Assembly: GCF_044594925.1 (NCBI RefSeq)
Contig: NZ_CP138991.1
Span: forward strand, 1,922,001-1,986,000
DNA: 64,000 bases
Direction: 5' to 3'
From: Maribacter sp044594925
GTDB lineage: Bacteria > Bacteroidota > Bacteroidia > Flavobacteriales > Flavobacteriaceae
Shown: piece after piece, positions 33,709 through 44,182 of the stretch
How positions within the stretch are numbered: position 1 is the stretch's first letter
Layout: each line of letters begins with the position of its first letter
The notes under the pieces: generated by a model
Told to the model about the DNA's origin: nothing
What the model saw: the letters and a program-made list of their open reading frames with translations, nothing else
Database searches by the model: none
Made by a program: the position numbers and the translations under genes

Positions 33709-35826
33709 TTAAGCAGCAACAGGTTCTTCAACTATTATTTCAAGTGATGTCCCTTGCTTACTGTTTGTATGTATAGTTCCATTAAGTTGTTCTACAAGGT
33801 CATGCACCAATTGTAATCCAAACGAAGTTGCGTTCTCAATATCAAAACTAGATGGCATACCAATGCCATTATCAGTAATTGCTAACAAGAATTTAGGCGA
33901 ATTTTTCACTTGATGAAATGTAATAGCGATGGTACTAGCATTGCTCGTTTTATTGGCAAATGCATACTTATAGCTGTTGGTGATCAATTCATTAATTATC
34001 AAACCCAACGGGACGGCTAACCCTATTTGAATTTTCTTTTCTTGAAGATCAAACTGAAATTGAATTGCGTTTTTACTTTGGTCAAAACTCTTTTGAATAT
34101 TGTCGACCAGTTCCCTGATGTAAGAAGATACTGAAACTTTTGAAAATTCATCTTTATTATAAAGATTTTGATGTATTAAAGCCATAGATTTTATTTTGTT
34201 TTGGCTTTCTTGAAGAATTAATTTTAATTTATCATTGGCGGTACTGTTAATTTTTACCCCTAAAAGGCTAGAAATAATTTGCAGATTATTTTTAACACGA
34301 TGATGAATCTCTCGGATCAATAATTTCTTTTCTTCGTTTTTTTGACTAATTAATTTTAGTGCTTTTTGTTTTAAACGATATCTGTTAAACATAATGAATG
34401 CCAGCAGTGTTGTAAGTGCTAAAAAAAGGCCCAAACCGAGTTTAAAATTTTTTTCTTTTTCGGCTTCTATTTCTCTAATTTTAGTTTCACTTTCTAAAAT
34501 TTCAATTGCTTTAGTTTTTACTATTTCCTCTTCCAAATAATTTAATTGTTCTGGAATTAAGACTGCTTGATGTTTATAGACCTGATCCCTGAATTTATTG
34601 TAAAGGTTATAGTAGACTGCACTTTCTTTATAGTTTTTGTTTAATTCGTAAATTTCAGCTACTAGCAGGTATGCTTTTCCAATTTCATCATTTAAAGGTT
34701 GTTCATTTTGTAATTGCACAATACGTTCTTTACACACATTAATAGCATGGTGTAATGTCTCTTTAGCCTTTTTTGTGTTCCCTGTTATCCGATGAATTTC
34801 ACCTATTTTTTGCAAACCAGTGCCTTCTCCAATAGCATCGTTATTTTTTTGATACGCATTAATAGCTTCTTTAAAATGAGACGCTGCTGCATTATAATCT
34901 TTTGCATTAAGGAAAGACACCCCTAAACCATAGTAAATAGCACCATACACATTATATTGTTTTAAAGATGTTGCAGTAGACATAGCTTTTTGTAGTGTTT
35001 CTATGGCTTTTTTAGGACGGCCCTGTTTTTGATACGATTCTGCTAGCTTCATTAGCGGATCATGTAATTTTTCAATAGCATTATGCGTTGTAAATAATGC
35101 TATAGCTGCAGTATATTTTTCTATGGCTTTGTCGTGGTCATTGTTATAGTCACTATAAAAAACGCCTAAATTAAAGTAAAAATGCGCTTTCTCTTTTACG
35201 GTGATACCTGGTGCATCAACTATAGCTAAATTTTCAAATAATACAGTGGAAATATCTTTTTTTGGAAATTTTAATCTTAGATACGCACTACTTAATTCTA
35301 AAGCAGTATTAAATTGTACGTTTTGGGGTAACTTATAATCTTTCGATACTTTATAGGCATTTTCAAAATAAAATACAGCTAAGTTTGGTTTGTTTTCTTT
35401 TTCACCTATAAAACCTGAAAGTACGGATGCACTTCTTAAACCCATACCGTAGATTAATTTTTCTGAAATAGATTTAACTTGTGCGTTATAGGCTTTGGCA
35501 CTGTCAATTTGTTCTGTTTTATAAGCATGATAGGCTAAATAAGACAAAGCATCAACGTTTTGTTCTTCTAGCTCAGTATTACCTTTTGTTACATCTAAGG
35601 TCTTATTAGCATAATAATAAAGACTGTCTAAATTTTGAGTATCTTCCTGAGCGTAATAGGCACTTAAAGCGAGTAGTGCTGTACTTGTTTTTTTAGAGTC
35701 CTCGTTTTTTGCTACTACACGCTGTAAACTATCTAATTTTTTAGCATTGGTATTATGTTGCGCAAAACCCAACTGTGTGTTTACAAATAAGAACAAAAGA
35801 CAAATTAATAATTTATAAGAAGCCAT
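33709..35826 (-). CDS. TPR-containing sensor histidine kinase (HisKA_2), paralogue 1
   Basis: The 705-aa protein has a signal peptide (about 1-22) and a sensor region of about nine TPR-like helical repeats (30-430), where AISHFKEAIN-type motifs recur. One membrane helix (about 465-485) follows, then a coiled stretch. A HisKA_2 dimerisation domain carries the phosphoacceptor His in EIHHRVKNNLQIISSLL, and a HATPase_c domain has VPLGLIINELITNSYKYAF and DNGIGMP. It lacks a receiver, so it needs a separate response regulator. It is last in a series of four on the minus strand. Its ATG overlaps the stop of paralogue 2 by one base. Confidence 0.92.
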   Translation of the reverse strand: MASYKLLICLLFLFVNTQLGFAQHNTNAKKLDSLQRVVAKNEDSKKTSTALLALSAYYAQEDTQNLDSLYYYANKTLDVTKGNTELEEQNVDALSYLAYHAYKTEQIDSAKAYNAQVKSISEKLIYGMGLRSASVLSGFIGEKENKPNLAVFYFENAYKVSKDYKLPQNVQFNTALELSSAYLRLKFPKKDISTVLFENLAIVDAPGITVKEKAHFYFNLGVFYSDYNNDHDKAIEKYTAAIALFTTHNAIEKLHDPLMKLAESYQKQGRPKKAIETLQKAMSTATSLKQYNVYGAIYYGLGVSFLNAKDYNAAASHFKEAINAYQKNNDAIGEGTGLQKIGEIHRITGNTKKAKETLHHAINVCKERIVQLQNEQPLNDEIGKAYLLVAEIYELNKNYKESAVYYNLYNKFRDQVYKHQAVLIPEQLNYLEEEIVKTKAIEILESETKIREIEAEKEKNFKLGLGLFLALTTLLAFIMFNRYRLKQKALKLISQKNEEKKLLIREIHHRVKNNLQIISSLLGVKINSTANDKLKLILQESQNKIKSMALIHQNLYNKDEFSKVSVSSYIRELVDNIQKSFDQSKNAIQFQFDLQEKKIQIGLAVPLGLIINELITNSYKYAFANKTSNASTIAITFHQVKNSPKFLLAITDNGIGMPSSFDIENATSFGLQLVHDLVEQLNGTIHTNSKQGTSLEIIVEEPVAA

Positions 35827-38024
35827 TAATGAGTGGTATTTATAGTAGGTTCATTTAGTAGTATAGTAAACGTGGTGCCTTTATCTTGGGTAACTGTTAC
35901 TTCACCATCTAACTGTGCGGTTAAGCCATACACCAATTGTAAGCCAAATGAAGATAAGGTATCTACATTAAAATCAGCAGGCAATCCTTTTCCGTTATCC
36001 TGAATAATAAGTCTATATTTAGTGGTATTTTCTAGTTGATGAAAACGGATGCTAATCTTTTTTTCTTGGTTATCATGGTTTAAAAAAGCATATTTATAAC
36101 AGTTGGTAATCAATTCATTTAACATTAAGCCTAAAGGCACTGCAAGTCCCATCATAATTTCTTTAAAAGGGACGTCTAGTTGGAACACTACAGCTTTATA
36201 GGTATCATCAAAACTACTTTTAATTTGCACTATCAGTTCATCTATATAGGTATTTACCGCTACTTTTGTATACTGATTACCTTCGTATAAATTTTGATGA
36301 ATAATAGCCATAGATTTTATTTTGTTTTGGCTTTCTTGCAATGCTGTTTTTATAGTTTCATCTGTAGCATGGGTAGTTATTTTAGCACCTAAAAGGCTAG
36401 AAATAATTTGAAGATTGTTTTTAACCCGGTGATGTATTTCTTGCATTAACAAGGTGTTTTCTTCACTTTTTTCTTTTATAATGGTAAGTGATTTTTGTTT
36501 GGCACGGTAGCGTTTAAAGAGTAGCAGTAATACAACTAAAACAAGTACGGAAAGTATTAAAAACAGCCATTTTAGAAACTTTTCATTTGCTACATTTAGC
36601 GCTTCTATTTTTTTGTTGTTTTCTAAAATTATGAGTTCAGTGTCTTTCTCATTATTCGTTTTAAGAATTACGTAATTTTCTCTTTCGTAAAACTTTTCCT
36701 TCATATAAATACTATCGTAGGCTGTAGTATAATCTTTAAGGTAGTCTAAACTTTTTTTGTGGTTATCATTAAGTTTATGAAGTTCTGTTAATTTAGCATA
36801 ATTACTTTCATTATAATGCGGATCATCATTTTTTGCTATAGCATCCGCATAAAATTTTTCTGCACGTTTAAAGTAGCTATTCGCATCTTTAACATTGTTT
36901 TGATCTTTATAAATCTTACCTAATTTTATAAACGCGTCGCCTAGATTTTTGTTAGGTGGCATTAAAGTAGAATTTGCTAGCAATAGATCTATTTTTTCTT
37001 CATAAGTATCATAAATATTTAATTCAAAATTAGAAGGCGATTCAGCAGTGTTTTTTATAAATTTTTTAAAATTTTCTAGTGCAGCATCGTAATCGTTTAA
37101 TTCAAAATAAGAAACTCCAAGGCCATAATAACAACGGCCTTCATAATCTTTATGCTGAAAAGCCATTACATCTTTGTACGCCTTTATCGCTTTTTCATAA
37201 TCTCCTTTTTGTTTATATAATTTTGCAAGTCTAAATTTGGGGTCACCAAAAACGGTATTGCCGTCTTTGTCAAAGCATTCAATTGCTTTTTCGTAGTATG
37301 AAATTCTCATATCTAACTCATCATCATCATCCTGAAAATCATACAGTCTAGCCGTGTTATAATACAAGCGTGCTTTATCCTCTAAGGATACTTTAGGACC
37401 ATCTACCAAAGCTATGCCTTCAACCAACAGTAACCTAGGAAGTCTCCCTCGAGTTCCGTGCAGAAACAGATGCGACTCTGCTAAATTCATTGTATGGCGT
37501 AAAATAATATGTTTTGGAAAATTGTATTTGGGCAATCTAGCATTTTCATAAGCCACTTCTAAATTGTACATGTACTTACGATACTCTCTTTTATCAAGAT
37601 ACATAAACGCAGTAACCCTAGATGTTTCTACAATACCATACTTATAATCTAATCTTTTGGTAATCGCTTTGGCATGGTCTAAATAATATGTTGCACTATC
37701 TATTTTTTTAGGGTTTTTAGATAAAGCAAAGGCTAAATGTGCTAAGGCTTGTACTTGTTCTTTTTCTAAATCTTTTTCTTCTGCTACAAGCTTTAGGGCT
37801 TTACGAGAATAGTGCGATAAGCTGTCTGTATTATATGCTTTTATTTTTGCAAAATAATGACATAAATCTAGTAATGTATTGGCCTTATTTTGTGTGTTGT
37901 TTGCCTGTTTAATGGCTATGTGTAAACTTTTTAATTCGAGATCTATTTTAGTGGTTTGGGCAAAACCAAGTGGGCAGATTAAAAGTATACTTATAATGAA
38001 GAGAAAGATTTTAGCTTTAGACAT
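35826..38024 (-). CDS. TPR-containing sensor histidine kinase (HisKA_2), paralogue 2
   Basis: The 732-aa protein has the same plan as its neighbours: signal peptide, TPR-like repeats (about 30-460), one membrane helix (about 487-505), HisKA_2 with EIHHRVKNNLQIISSLLGAK, then HATPase_c with PLGLMLNELITNCYKYAF and DNGKGLP. The TPR sensor half is the most divergent part and includes an extra stretch near 330-400. It overlaps paralogue 1 as TAATG, indicating coupled translation. It would transmit a periplasmic or surface signal to a response regulator, probably the NtrC-type protein at 31217. Confidence 0.92.
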   Translation of the reverse strand: MSKAKIFLFIISILLICPLGFAQTTKIDLELKSLHIAIKQANNTQNKANTLLDLCHYFAKIKAYNTDSLSHYSRKALKLVAEEKDLEKEQVQALAHLAFALSKNPKKIDSATYYLDHAKAITKRLDYKYGIVETSRVTAFMYLDKREYRKYMYNLEVAYENARLPKYNFPKHIILRHTMNLAESHLFLHGTRGRLPRLLLVEGIALVDGPKVSLEDKARLYYNTARLYDFQDDDDELDMRISYYEKAIECFDKDGNTVFGDPKFRLAKLYKQKGDYEKAIKAYKDVMAFQHKDYEGRCYYGLGVSYFELNDYDAALENFKKFIKNTAESPSNFELNIYDTYEEKIDLLLANSTLMPPNKNLGDAFIKLGKIYKDQNNVKDANSYFKRAEKFYADAIAKNDDPHYNESNYAKLTELHKLNDNHKKSLDYLKDYTTAYDSIYMKEKFYERENYVILKTNNEKDTELIILENNKKIEALNVANEKFLKWLFLILSVLVLVVLLLLFKRYRAKQKSLTIIKEKSEENTLLMQEIHHRVKNNLQIISSLLGAKITTHATDETIKTALQESQNKIKSMAIIHQNLYEGNQYTKVAVNTYIDELIVQIKSSFDDTYKAVVFQLDVPFKEIMMGLAVPLGLMLNELITNCYKYAFLNHDNQEKKISIRFHQLENTTKYRLIIQDNGKGLPADFNVDTLSSFGLQLVYGLTAQLDGEVTVTQDKGTTFTILLNEPTINTTH

Positions 38025-38113
38025 AGTGTTTGGTTGGTGGCTATTTTTTTTTCTAAGTTAAAGTTTTTTATAAATAATTGGTTTACATTGATTTACGTTT
38101 AAAGGCGAATAAC

Positions 38114-40219
38114 TTAGGCTTCCTGAGGCTCTTCTAATATGATGGTAAACGTAGTACCTTTATCTTGTGTTATCTTAACTTCGCCATGTAATTGTTCCGT
38201 TAAACCGAATACCAACTGTAGTCCAAAGGATGATAGGTTATTTAGATCCAAATTAGCTGGTAGGCCTTTACCGTTGTCTTTAACAATAAGTGAATATCTA
38301 GAAGTGTTTTCTAGTTGATGAAAACGTATGCCAATTTTCTTTTCTTTTCCGTGCTTATCTATAAAAGCATATTTGTAGGCGTTGATAATCAATTCATTCA
38401 GTATTAATCCTAGCGGTACAGCCAACCCCATTGGTATCTCTTTGGGTGCTATGTCTACATCAAAAAAAATAGCGTTAGAATGCTGTGTAAAACTATTTTT
38501 AATTTGTGCGATAAGTTCCTCTACATAACTGTTTACAGATACTTTAGTATACTGATTGCCTTGATACAAATTTTGATGAATAATCGCCATAGAGCGTATT
38601 TTATTCTGGCTTTCTTGTAAAATGTTTTTTATGTTCTCATCAGCAGCGTTACTATCTATTTTAGCACCCAAAAGGCTAGAAATAATTTGAAGGTTATTTT
38701 TAACACGATGATGAATATCTCGCATTAACAATTTATTCTCTTCATTCTTTTCCCTAATTGCTTTTATGGCCCTCTGTTTAAGGCGATTTCTACTGATTCC
38801 AATAACTAACAATAGTAAGATCAATACTGTAAGTACTAATACCCCTATTCTATAAGATTGTTCTTTAGAATTACGTATTTCTTGTAGTTTACTTTCGGTT
38901 TCCAGGTTTTTTATGGCATTATTTTTTTGCGTAGTTGTTTTGAAAAAATCATAACGCTCACTTTTTTTGAGATTTTGATTTAGGGCCACACTATCTTTAT
39001 AACTGGCGTAAAGTTTATGGTATGCTAAACTTTTTTTAAAATTATTTTGGATTTTATAGATACTGGCTATTTTAAAATAGGCCGATGTAATCTCAGTTTT
39101 TTTGATATTGTTTTTTTTGTTTGACGCAATACTTTTTAGATATTTTTTTATGGCAAGGTCAAAAAAGAAATTGGCTTGTTGTGTGGCTTTTTTTTCAAAA
39201 TAAATTTTTCCTAGGAAATTTAAACAATCCCCTACGGCCCTATAATCATTGGCCTCGTTATAGTAGTCTTTTGCTTTTTTAAAATTACTCTCGGATTCTT
39301 TGTAGTCTTTTAAACCAAAGAAAGAGAGACCGAGACCGTAATAAATATCCGCACGTGCGTAAGGCACATCTAAAGCTAAAGCTTCTTTGAAAATAGTTAT
39401 GGCTTTTTTAGGGTTGCCAACGCCATTATAGTAGCTCGCCAAATTAATTAACGGGGCGTGCAAATCAATAAAATTATTATCACTTTTGAAAAATTGTATT
39501 GATTTCTCAAAATTTAATTTAGCTTTTTCTTGCTCATTGGTTGCATCATATAACGTACCCAAATCCAGATAAAAAATACCTTTGTCCTGTAGGGAGATAT
39601 CAGGACTTTCCACTAAATCTTGCATTTCAAGCAATACATTGGCAATGAGATCAGAATTAAAATTATATACGGAATACCCAGAAGATAACCCAATTCCCAT
39701 TTTAAAGATCACTGGTTCCGGCACGTTATAATCTTTGGCTATTTGGTACGCATTTTCTAACTGATAGATATACTTATTTATATCCCCATCATCTAACGCT
39801 AAATAAGCAGAAAGATAACTGGCATTGCTTAAGCCGGTACCATAACCTGTTTTTTGTGAAATTTCTTTATATTCCTTAATATACTTTTTTGCAAGGTCAT
39901 TTTCCCTTCTATAATATGTTACAAAAGCTAAATGATCCAGTGCATCTACTTTCCTATTTTCAAGTTCTTTTTGAGAACCCGCAAGGTTAATTATTTTAGT
40001 AGCGTAATGAGAAAGACTATCTAAATTTTCGGTATTTATTTTTCTATAATAGTTGCATAATGCGAGTAACGCATCAATTTTTTTTGTGGTGTTTGTGCTC
40101 TTTTTAAGCAATACATGTATACTGTCTAATTTTTGCGTGTTTATTTTACTTTGCGCCAAACCATCATGGAAAGTAAGAAGTAAAAAAAGCGTGAAACTTA
40201 TTAATTTAGAAATAGACAT
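38114..40219 (-). CDS. TPR-containing sensor histidine kinase (HisKA_2), paralogue 3
   Basis: The 701-aa protein has a signal peptide, TPR-like repeats (about 30-430), a membrane helix (about 458-478), HisKA_2 (DIHHRVKNNLQIISSLLGAK) and HATPase_c (LILNELIINAYKYAFIDKHG, DNGKGLP). A 144-bp stretch of its ATPase domain (38264-38407) is identical base for base to paralogue 4 at 40604-40747. The rest of the two genes has diverged clearly, pointing to recent gene conversion. It lies 89 bases before paralogue 2. Confidence 0.92.
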   Translation of the reverse strand: MSISKLISFTLFLLLTFHDGLAQSKINTQKLDSIHVLLKKSTNTTKKIDALLALCNYYRKINTENLDSLSHYATKIINLAGSQKELENRKVDALDHLAFVTYYRRENDLAKKYIKEYKEISQKTGYGTGLSNASYLSAYLALDDGDINKYIYQLENAYQIAKDYNVPEPVIFKMGIGLSSGYSVYNFNSDLIANVLLEMQDLVESPDISLQDKGIFYLDLGTLYDATNEQEKAKLNFEKSIQFFKSDNNFIDLHAPLINLASYYNGVGNPKKAITIFKEALALDVPYARADIYYGLGLSFFGLKDYKESESNFKKAKDYYNEANDYRAVGDCLNFLGKIYFEKKATQQANFFFDLAIKKYLKSIASNKKNNIKKTEITSAYFKIASIYKIQNNFKKSLAYHKLYASYKDSVALNQNLKKSERYDFFKTTTQKNNAIKNLETESKLQEIRNSKEQSYRIGVLVLTVLILLLLVIGISRNRLKQRAIKAIREKNEENKLLMRDIHHRVKNNLQIISSLLGAKIDSNAADENIKNILQESQNKIRSMAIIHQNLYQGNQYTKVSVNSYVEELIAQIKNSFTQHSNAIFFDVDIAPKEIPMGLAVPLGLILNELIINAYKYAFIDKHGKEKKIGIRFHQLENTSRYSLIVKDNGKGLPANLDLNNLSSFGLQLVFGLTEQLHGEVKITQDKGTTFTIILEEPQEA

Positions 40220-40447
40220 TATTTAATTTAGTGCTACAAAATGCAGTTCAATTCTTTAAAGATAAAAAACTAATTTTTAAGCTATTATAATTAACATTCC
40301 CTGATTTTGACATGTAATCCTTCTAATTCGCACTAGAAGTTTACAAGGAGTTTTTAACAATCTGGCAAGGTACCCTTAAAGGGGTATGAAACCCATTTTT
40401 GGGATTTTATTAATATTTTAAAATAAATCATAAATAAGAAAAAGGGT

Positions 40448-42580
40448 TTAAGTTATTTGTTCCTTGGGCGCTTCTAAGATGATGTTAAACGTAGTGCCTT
40501 TATCTTGGGTTATCTTAACTTCGCCATGTAATTGTTCCGTTAAGCCGTAAACCAACTGTAGGCCAAAAGACGATAGGTTATCTACATTAAAATCTGCTGA
40601 TAAGCCTTTACCGTTGTCTTTAACAATAAGTGAATATCTAGAAGTGTTTTCTAGTTGATGAAAACGTATGCCAATTTTCTTTTCTTTTCCGTGCTTATCT
40701 ATAAAAGCATATTTGTAGGCGTTGATAATCAATTCATTCAGTATTAAGCCTAGAGGAACGGCAAGCCCTATCGGAATTTGTTTTTCTGTAATATCTAGGT
40801 TAAAGTTTATAGTGATGTTATTATTTATGTAACTATTTTTAATCTCGTGTACGAGTTCCTTGATATAGCTTTGAACAGACACTGTAGCAAACTGATTGCC
40901 CATATACAAGTTTTGATGTATTAAAGACATCGATTTTATTTTGTTTTGGCTTTCTTTAAGTATTATTTTTAATTTGTCATTTTCACTATTACTAATTTGA
41001 ACACTTAAAAGACTTGAAATAATTTGTAAATTGTTTTTAACACGATGATGAACTTCGCGCATTAACAATTTATTTTCTTCGTTTTTTTGTTGAATTATTT
41101 TCAGGGCTTTTTGCTTTAAACGGTATCTGTTAATTATAACAAATAAGAGTAGTACAATTAGCCCTAAAAACAGTAATAAGCCTATTTTATATGTTTTTTC
41201 CTTTTCTGCTTTTAGCTGTTGTATTTTGTTTTGATTTTCTAAGGTTTCAATTTCTTTGTTTTTTTCTGTAGCCTCTTTTAAAAACTTAAAACGCTCAGTT
41301 ACTTTTGTGTTTTGGGCATTATTGATACTATCATTGAATGCAGTATATATGGTATGGTACTGTAAACTCTTTTCATAGTCGTTTGTGAGTTCATAAATTT
41401 CTGATATTTGCTCGTATGCGTATGAAATTAGTTCATTTAAAGGATTTTGTTTTCGTAATTGTACAACACCCTTTTTATACCCTTCTACAGCTCTGTTTAA
41501 AATAGTATTCGCTTTAGTTGCGCTTCCTTTTTTTAAATAAATTTCACCTATTAGTCTTAGACAATCGGCTTCCCCAGAAGGGTCTTTAATTATGCGATTG
41601 GCTTCGGCTGCTTTTCTAAGGTTATATTCTGAAGTATCGTAGTCTTTTAACTCAAAATACGATAAACCTAAGCCATAATAAATATAACTATCTGCATCGG
41701 CTTGTCTTGTGCCTAAATCGACTGCTATAGCGCTATTAAATGTTTCTATTGCCTTATGATGATCATTATCTTTTTGATAAGATTCTGCTAAATTAATCAA
41801 TGGAGAAAATAATCCTATTTCATCGTTTATCTGCATATATAATGCTATAGACTTGTTATAGTTTGCAATAGATTTGTCTACATCGATATCATAAATGTCA
41901 TAATAAAAACCTAAGTAGAAATAAAAGAAGGCGCTGTCTTTTATTGCTATATTGGGATTCTCAGCTATCGCAACATTCTCAAACAGTAGCATAGCAACAA
42001 TTTCTTTATTATAGCGATTATTTGAATAAATTCTAATGAGTTCTAATGCCGTATTAAAAATTATAGGCTCAGGTAATTTATAGTCTTTCGCTGTCTGGTA
42101 GGCCTTCTCATAATTCAGGAAAGCCATGTTTAAGTCATTTTCTAAATAACTAATCCTGCCAGAGAGTTTAGCTGCATATACGAAACCCATACCGAAGGAA
42201 ATTTTTTCAGAAATCGATTTAATTTGGGTTATGTAACTCTTAGCTTTATTGTTTTCTTCTATTTCAATAGCGTGGCGAGCTAGATAATAAAGTGCTTCAA
42301 CCTTTTCTTCTTGAAAATCAGTATCAGAATCAGAAAGTGTTAGCGCCGTATTCGCGTGGTAGTAAAGACTATCTAATTCTATAGTATAAGATTCCTTGTA
42401 ATGCCTGCATAATGCCAGTATAGTCTTAACTTTTTCTTTCTTGGTATCAGCATCATTTACCAAGTTGTAAAGACTATCTAATACTGTATCATCATTTTGG
42501 GTTTGTGCAAAACCATATGGTAAGTGCAAAACCATTAGAAATAAGCAAAGAAAGGGGCGAAGTTTGGTTAGTGTTTTCAT
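40448..42580 (-). CDS. TPR-containing sensor histidine kinase (HisKA_2), paralogue 4
   Basis: The 710-aa protein is the first of the four in transcription order. It has a signal peptide (about 1-25), TPR-like repeats (30-430), a membrane helix (about 463-483), HisKA_2 with EVHHRVKNNLQIISSLLSVQ and HATPase_c. It shares the identical 144-bp ATPase-domain tract with paralogue 3. It is separated from that gene by 228 bases, which include a small hairpin (about 40369-40386). No receiver domain is present. Its promoter was not identified. Confidence 0.92.
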   Translation of the reverse strand: MKTLTKLRPFLCLFLMVLHLPYGFAQTQNDDTVLDSLYNLVNDADTKKEKVKTILALCRHYKESYTIELDSLYYHANTALTLSDSDTDFQEEKVEALYYLARHAIEIEENNKAKSYITQIKSISEKISFGMGFVYAAKLSGRISYLENDLNMAFLNYEKAYQTAKDYKLPEPIIFNTALELIRIYSNNRYNKEIVAMLLFENVAIAENPNIAIKDSAFFYFYLGFYYDIYDIDVDKSIANYNKSIALYMQINDEIGLFSPLINLAESYQKDNDHHKAIETFNSAIAVDLGTRQADADSYIYYGLGLSYFELKDYDTSEYNLRKAAEANRIIKDPSGEADCLRLIGEIYLKKGSATKANTILNRAVEGYKKGVVQLRKQNPLNELISYAYEQISEIYELTNDYEKSLQYHTIYTAFNDSINNAQNTKVTERFKFLKEATEKNKEIETLENQNKIQQLKAEKEKTYKIGLLLFLGLIVLLLFVIINRYRLKQKALKIIQQKNEENKLLMREVHHRVKNNLQIISSLLSVQISNSENDKLKIILKESQNKIKSMSLIHQNLYMGNQFATVSVQSYIKELVHEIKNSYINNNITINFNLDITEKQIPIGLAVPLGLILNELIINAYKYAFIDKHGKEKKIGIRFHQLENTSRYSLIVKDNGKGLSADFNVDNLSSFGLQLVYGLTEQLHGEVKITQDKGTTFNIILEAPKEQIT

Positions 42581-42758
42581 TTTGGTTGTTAAATAAGACT
42601 TTATTAAATATAGTTAAACCATGCGTAAGCTCTTTCCAAAATAAAGTTCAAGTCCTAATTAGGGAGTTTAATACTAGTAACAAACCATAAAGTTTAATTT
42701 TTTTTGAACACCTTGATTTGATATGATTTAGCCATCAACATGTGCCAACTTTTTTGCT

Positions 42759-43121
42759 TCAAAATCTTCTTTGACTAATTTCAAGATTATTACCCTCACT
42801 ATCGATAAACCAAGAGGATAGGCTTCCATCCAAATCAAAGATTTTATTTCCTTTGTCCTCATAAAGGGATATGCCTTTATGCTCCAATTGAGCAACGGCC
42901 ATTTCAATATTTTCAACTGTAAGACTTAAACTGGTATGTTCCGCCTTGCTTTTCTCATTTCTTAGATAAAGTAAAAAGAAACTGGTGCCGACCAGTACAT
43001 AGTACATATGTAGGTCTTGACTCAAGGTTTTTAGTGTAAACCCCAAAGTTTCGCCATAGAATTGTTTTGCTCTTTGAACATTGGTCATTGGTATTGCTGC
43101 GATAGCTTCTTTTATTTCCAT
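42759..43121 (-). CDS. VOC (glyoxalase/bleomycin-resistance) family protein
   Basis: The 120-aa protein has the two beta-alpha-beta-beta-beta modules of the VOC fold. The first is IPMTNVQRAKQFYGETLGFT; the second contains VENIEMAVAQLEHKGISLYE and ends WFIDSEGNNLEISQ, where the final Glu is the usual metal ligand. The ligand pattern is incomplete, so the activity cannot be named (dioxygenase, isomerase and binding protein are all possible). It is a small soluble protein, divergent in position from the kinase cluster but on the same strand. Confidence 0.8.
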   Translation of the reverse strand: MEIKEAIAAIPMTNVQRAKQFYGETLGFTLKTLSQDLHMYYVLVGTSFFLLYLRNEKSKAEHTSLSLTVENIEMAVAQLEHKGISLYEDKGNKIFDLDGSLSSWFIDSEGNNLEISQRRF

Positions 43122-43225
43122 TAGTGTTGTATTAAGTTAACATGATATACATTGAAAATGGTTTATTTCACTTTAGTTAACAGAAAGATTAGTAATCTGA
43201 TTTGTTTTATGAGCGTGTTGGTCTT

Positions 43226-43636
43226 CTAGAGTCTTCTTTCTGATGCTTCAATCTTTTCATCAATAATACTAGTGTATCTTCTTCGGATTAGACCGTTGGT
43301 ATCATATTCACAAATTTCATTACCACTTGCCCTATACCATTGACCTTCATTATTTTGATATTCATACTCAAAGTGTCCCGCTATTACATGATCCGTAAAT
43401 ACGGACAATTTTTTTTTGAGTTTGAAATCAAATTCATTGTTCCATTTTTCGATTAGAAAGTTTTTAACTTCAACTCTAGTTTTTATAATTGTACCTACAA
43501 TATGCCACTCCGTATTAACGGCATAATTCTTAGATACTTTTAGAGGATCTTTAGTGTTCCAAGCATCTTCAGATAATTGCACTTTCTGTTTTGCTGTTTC
43601 TTCGATAAAAGATGGTAATGGAAATTTTTGTTCCAT
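43226..43636 (-). CDS. NTF2-like protein of the DUF1348 family
   Basis: The 136-aa protein matches DUF1348: the N-terminal helix AKQKVQLSEDAWNTKDPLKV is followed by the cone-shaped NTF2-like strands FEYEYQNNEGQWYRASGNEI and the closing strand RRRYTSIIDEKI. The family normally ends in a Trp-Pro tail that is missing here, so it is slightly short. The function of the family is unknown. It precedes the VOC gene by 104 bases on the same strand and may share its transcript. Confidence 0.78.
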   Translation of the reverse strand: MEQKFPLPSFIEETAKQKVQLSEDAWNTKDPLKVSKNYAVNTEWHIVGTIIKTRVEVKNFLIEKWNNEFDFKLKKKLSVFTDHVIAGHFEYEYQNNEGQWYRASGNEICEYDTNGLIRRRYTSIIDEKIEASERRL

Positions 43637-44182
43637 ACAACGTTTTCTAGTTAGCGCTATTTACTACTTCGTTACTATTGTAATTCAGTTTTCGTACTCC
43701 ATCTAATAGACTATAAGTCATTATTAATTTAGACTATTAAATGGAAGACTACTTTTTAATAGACCAAACGCATGCCAAAATCATATTTAATGTTAAATAG
43801 TTCATTATCAAATGTTTGCAGATAATTAAAATATAAATACTCCTGCAAAAACACAAGATATCGTATAAGTACAATATCTTGGAATGTTCAATCTTAGTGC
43901 CGTAATACAGTCCTTAATCTCTTAATTATTTTCTATAAAAAATCCCTAATAAAAGAGATTGAAATGTACTTTGTACAATAGTAAGATAGGAAGAGGGTAA
44001 TAGGTATACTTAATATGATTTACAATGAGATTTTCAACCCTATACCAACAAACGAATTCTTGTCTAACACCCTATTTTCGTTTTTACAAATTCATATATT
44101 TTTAATGGTAAAAATTTTGTAACTACAGTTACATACTTATTTTCTATCTTAAGGAAGACATCGGGAAAATAGGTTTTTGTCC
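43637..44182. other. Gene-free stretch
   Basis: About 550 bases without a convincing gene. It is AT-rich, with no repeat or RNA recognised until the hairpins at 44183. Confidence 0.45.

Noticed and set aside
40369..40386. TACCC/GGGTA hairpin between kinases 4 and 3 as a terminator
   Set aside because: Short stem and no T tract on either strand; too weak to list as a terminator.
33709..42580. Reading the four kinases as one gene broken by frameshifts
   Set aside because: Each has its own signal peptide, complete sensor, membrane helix and kinase domains, so they are separate intact paralogues.
43767..43785. TTTTGGCATGC on the minus strand as a sigma-54 site for the DUF1348 gene
   Set aside because: No GC at the -12 position (GT instead).
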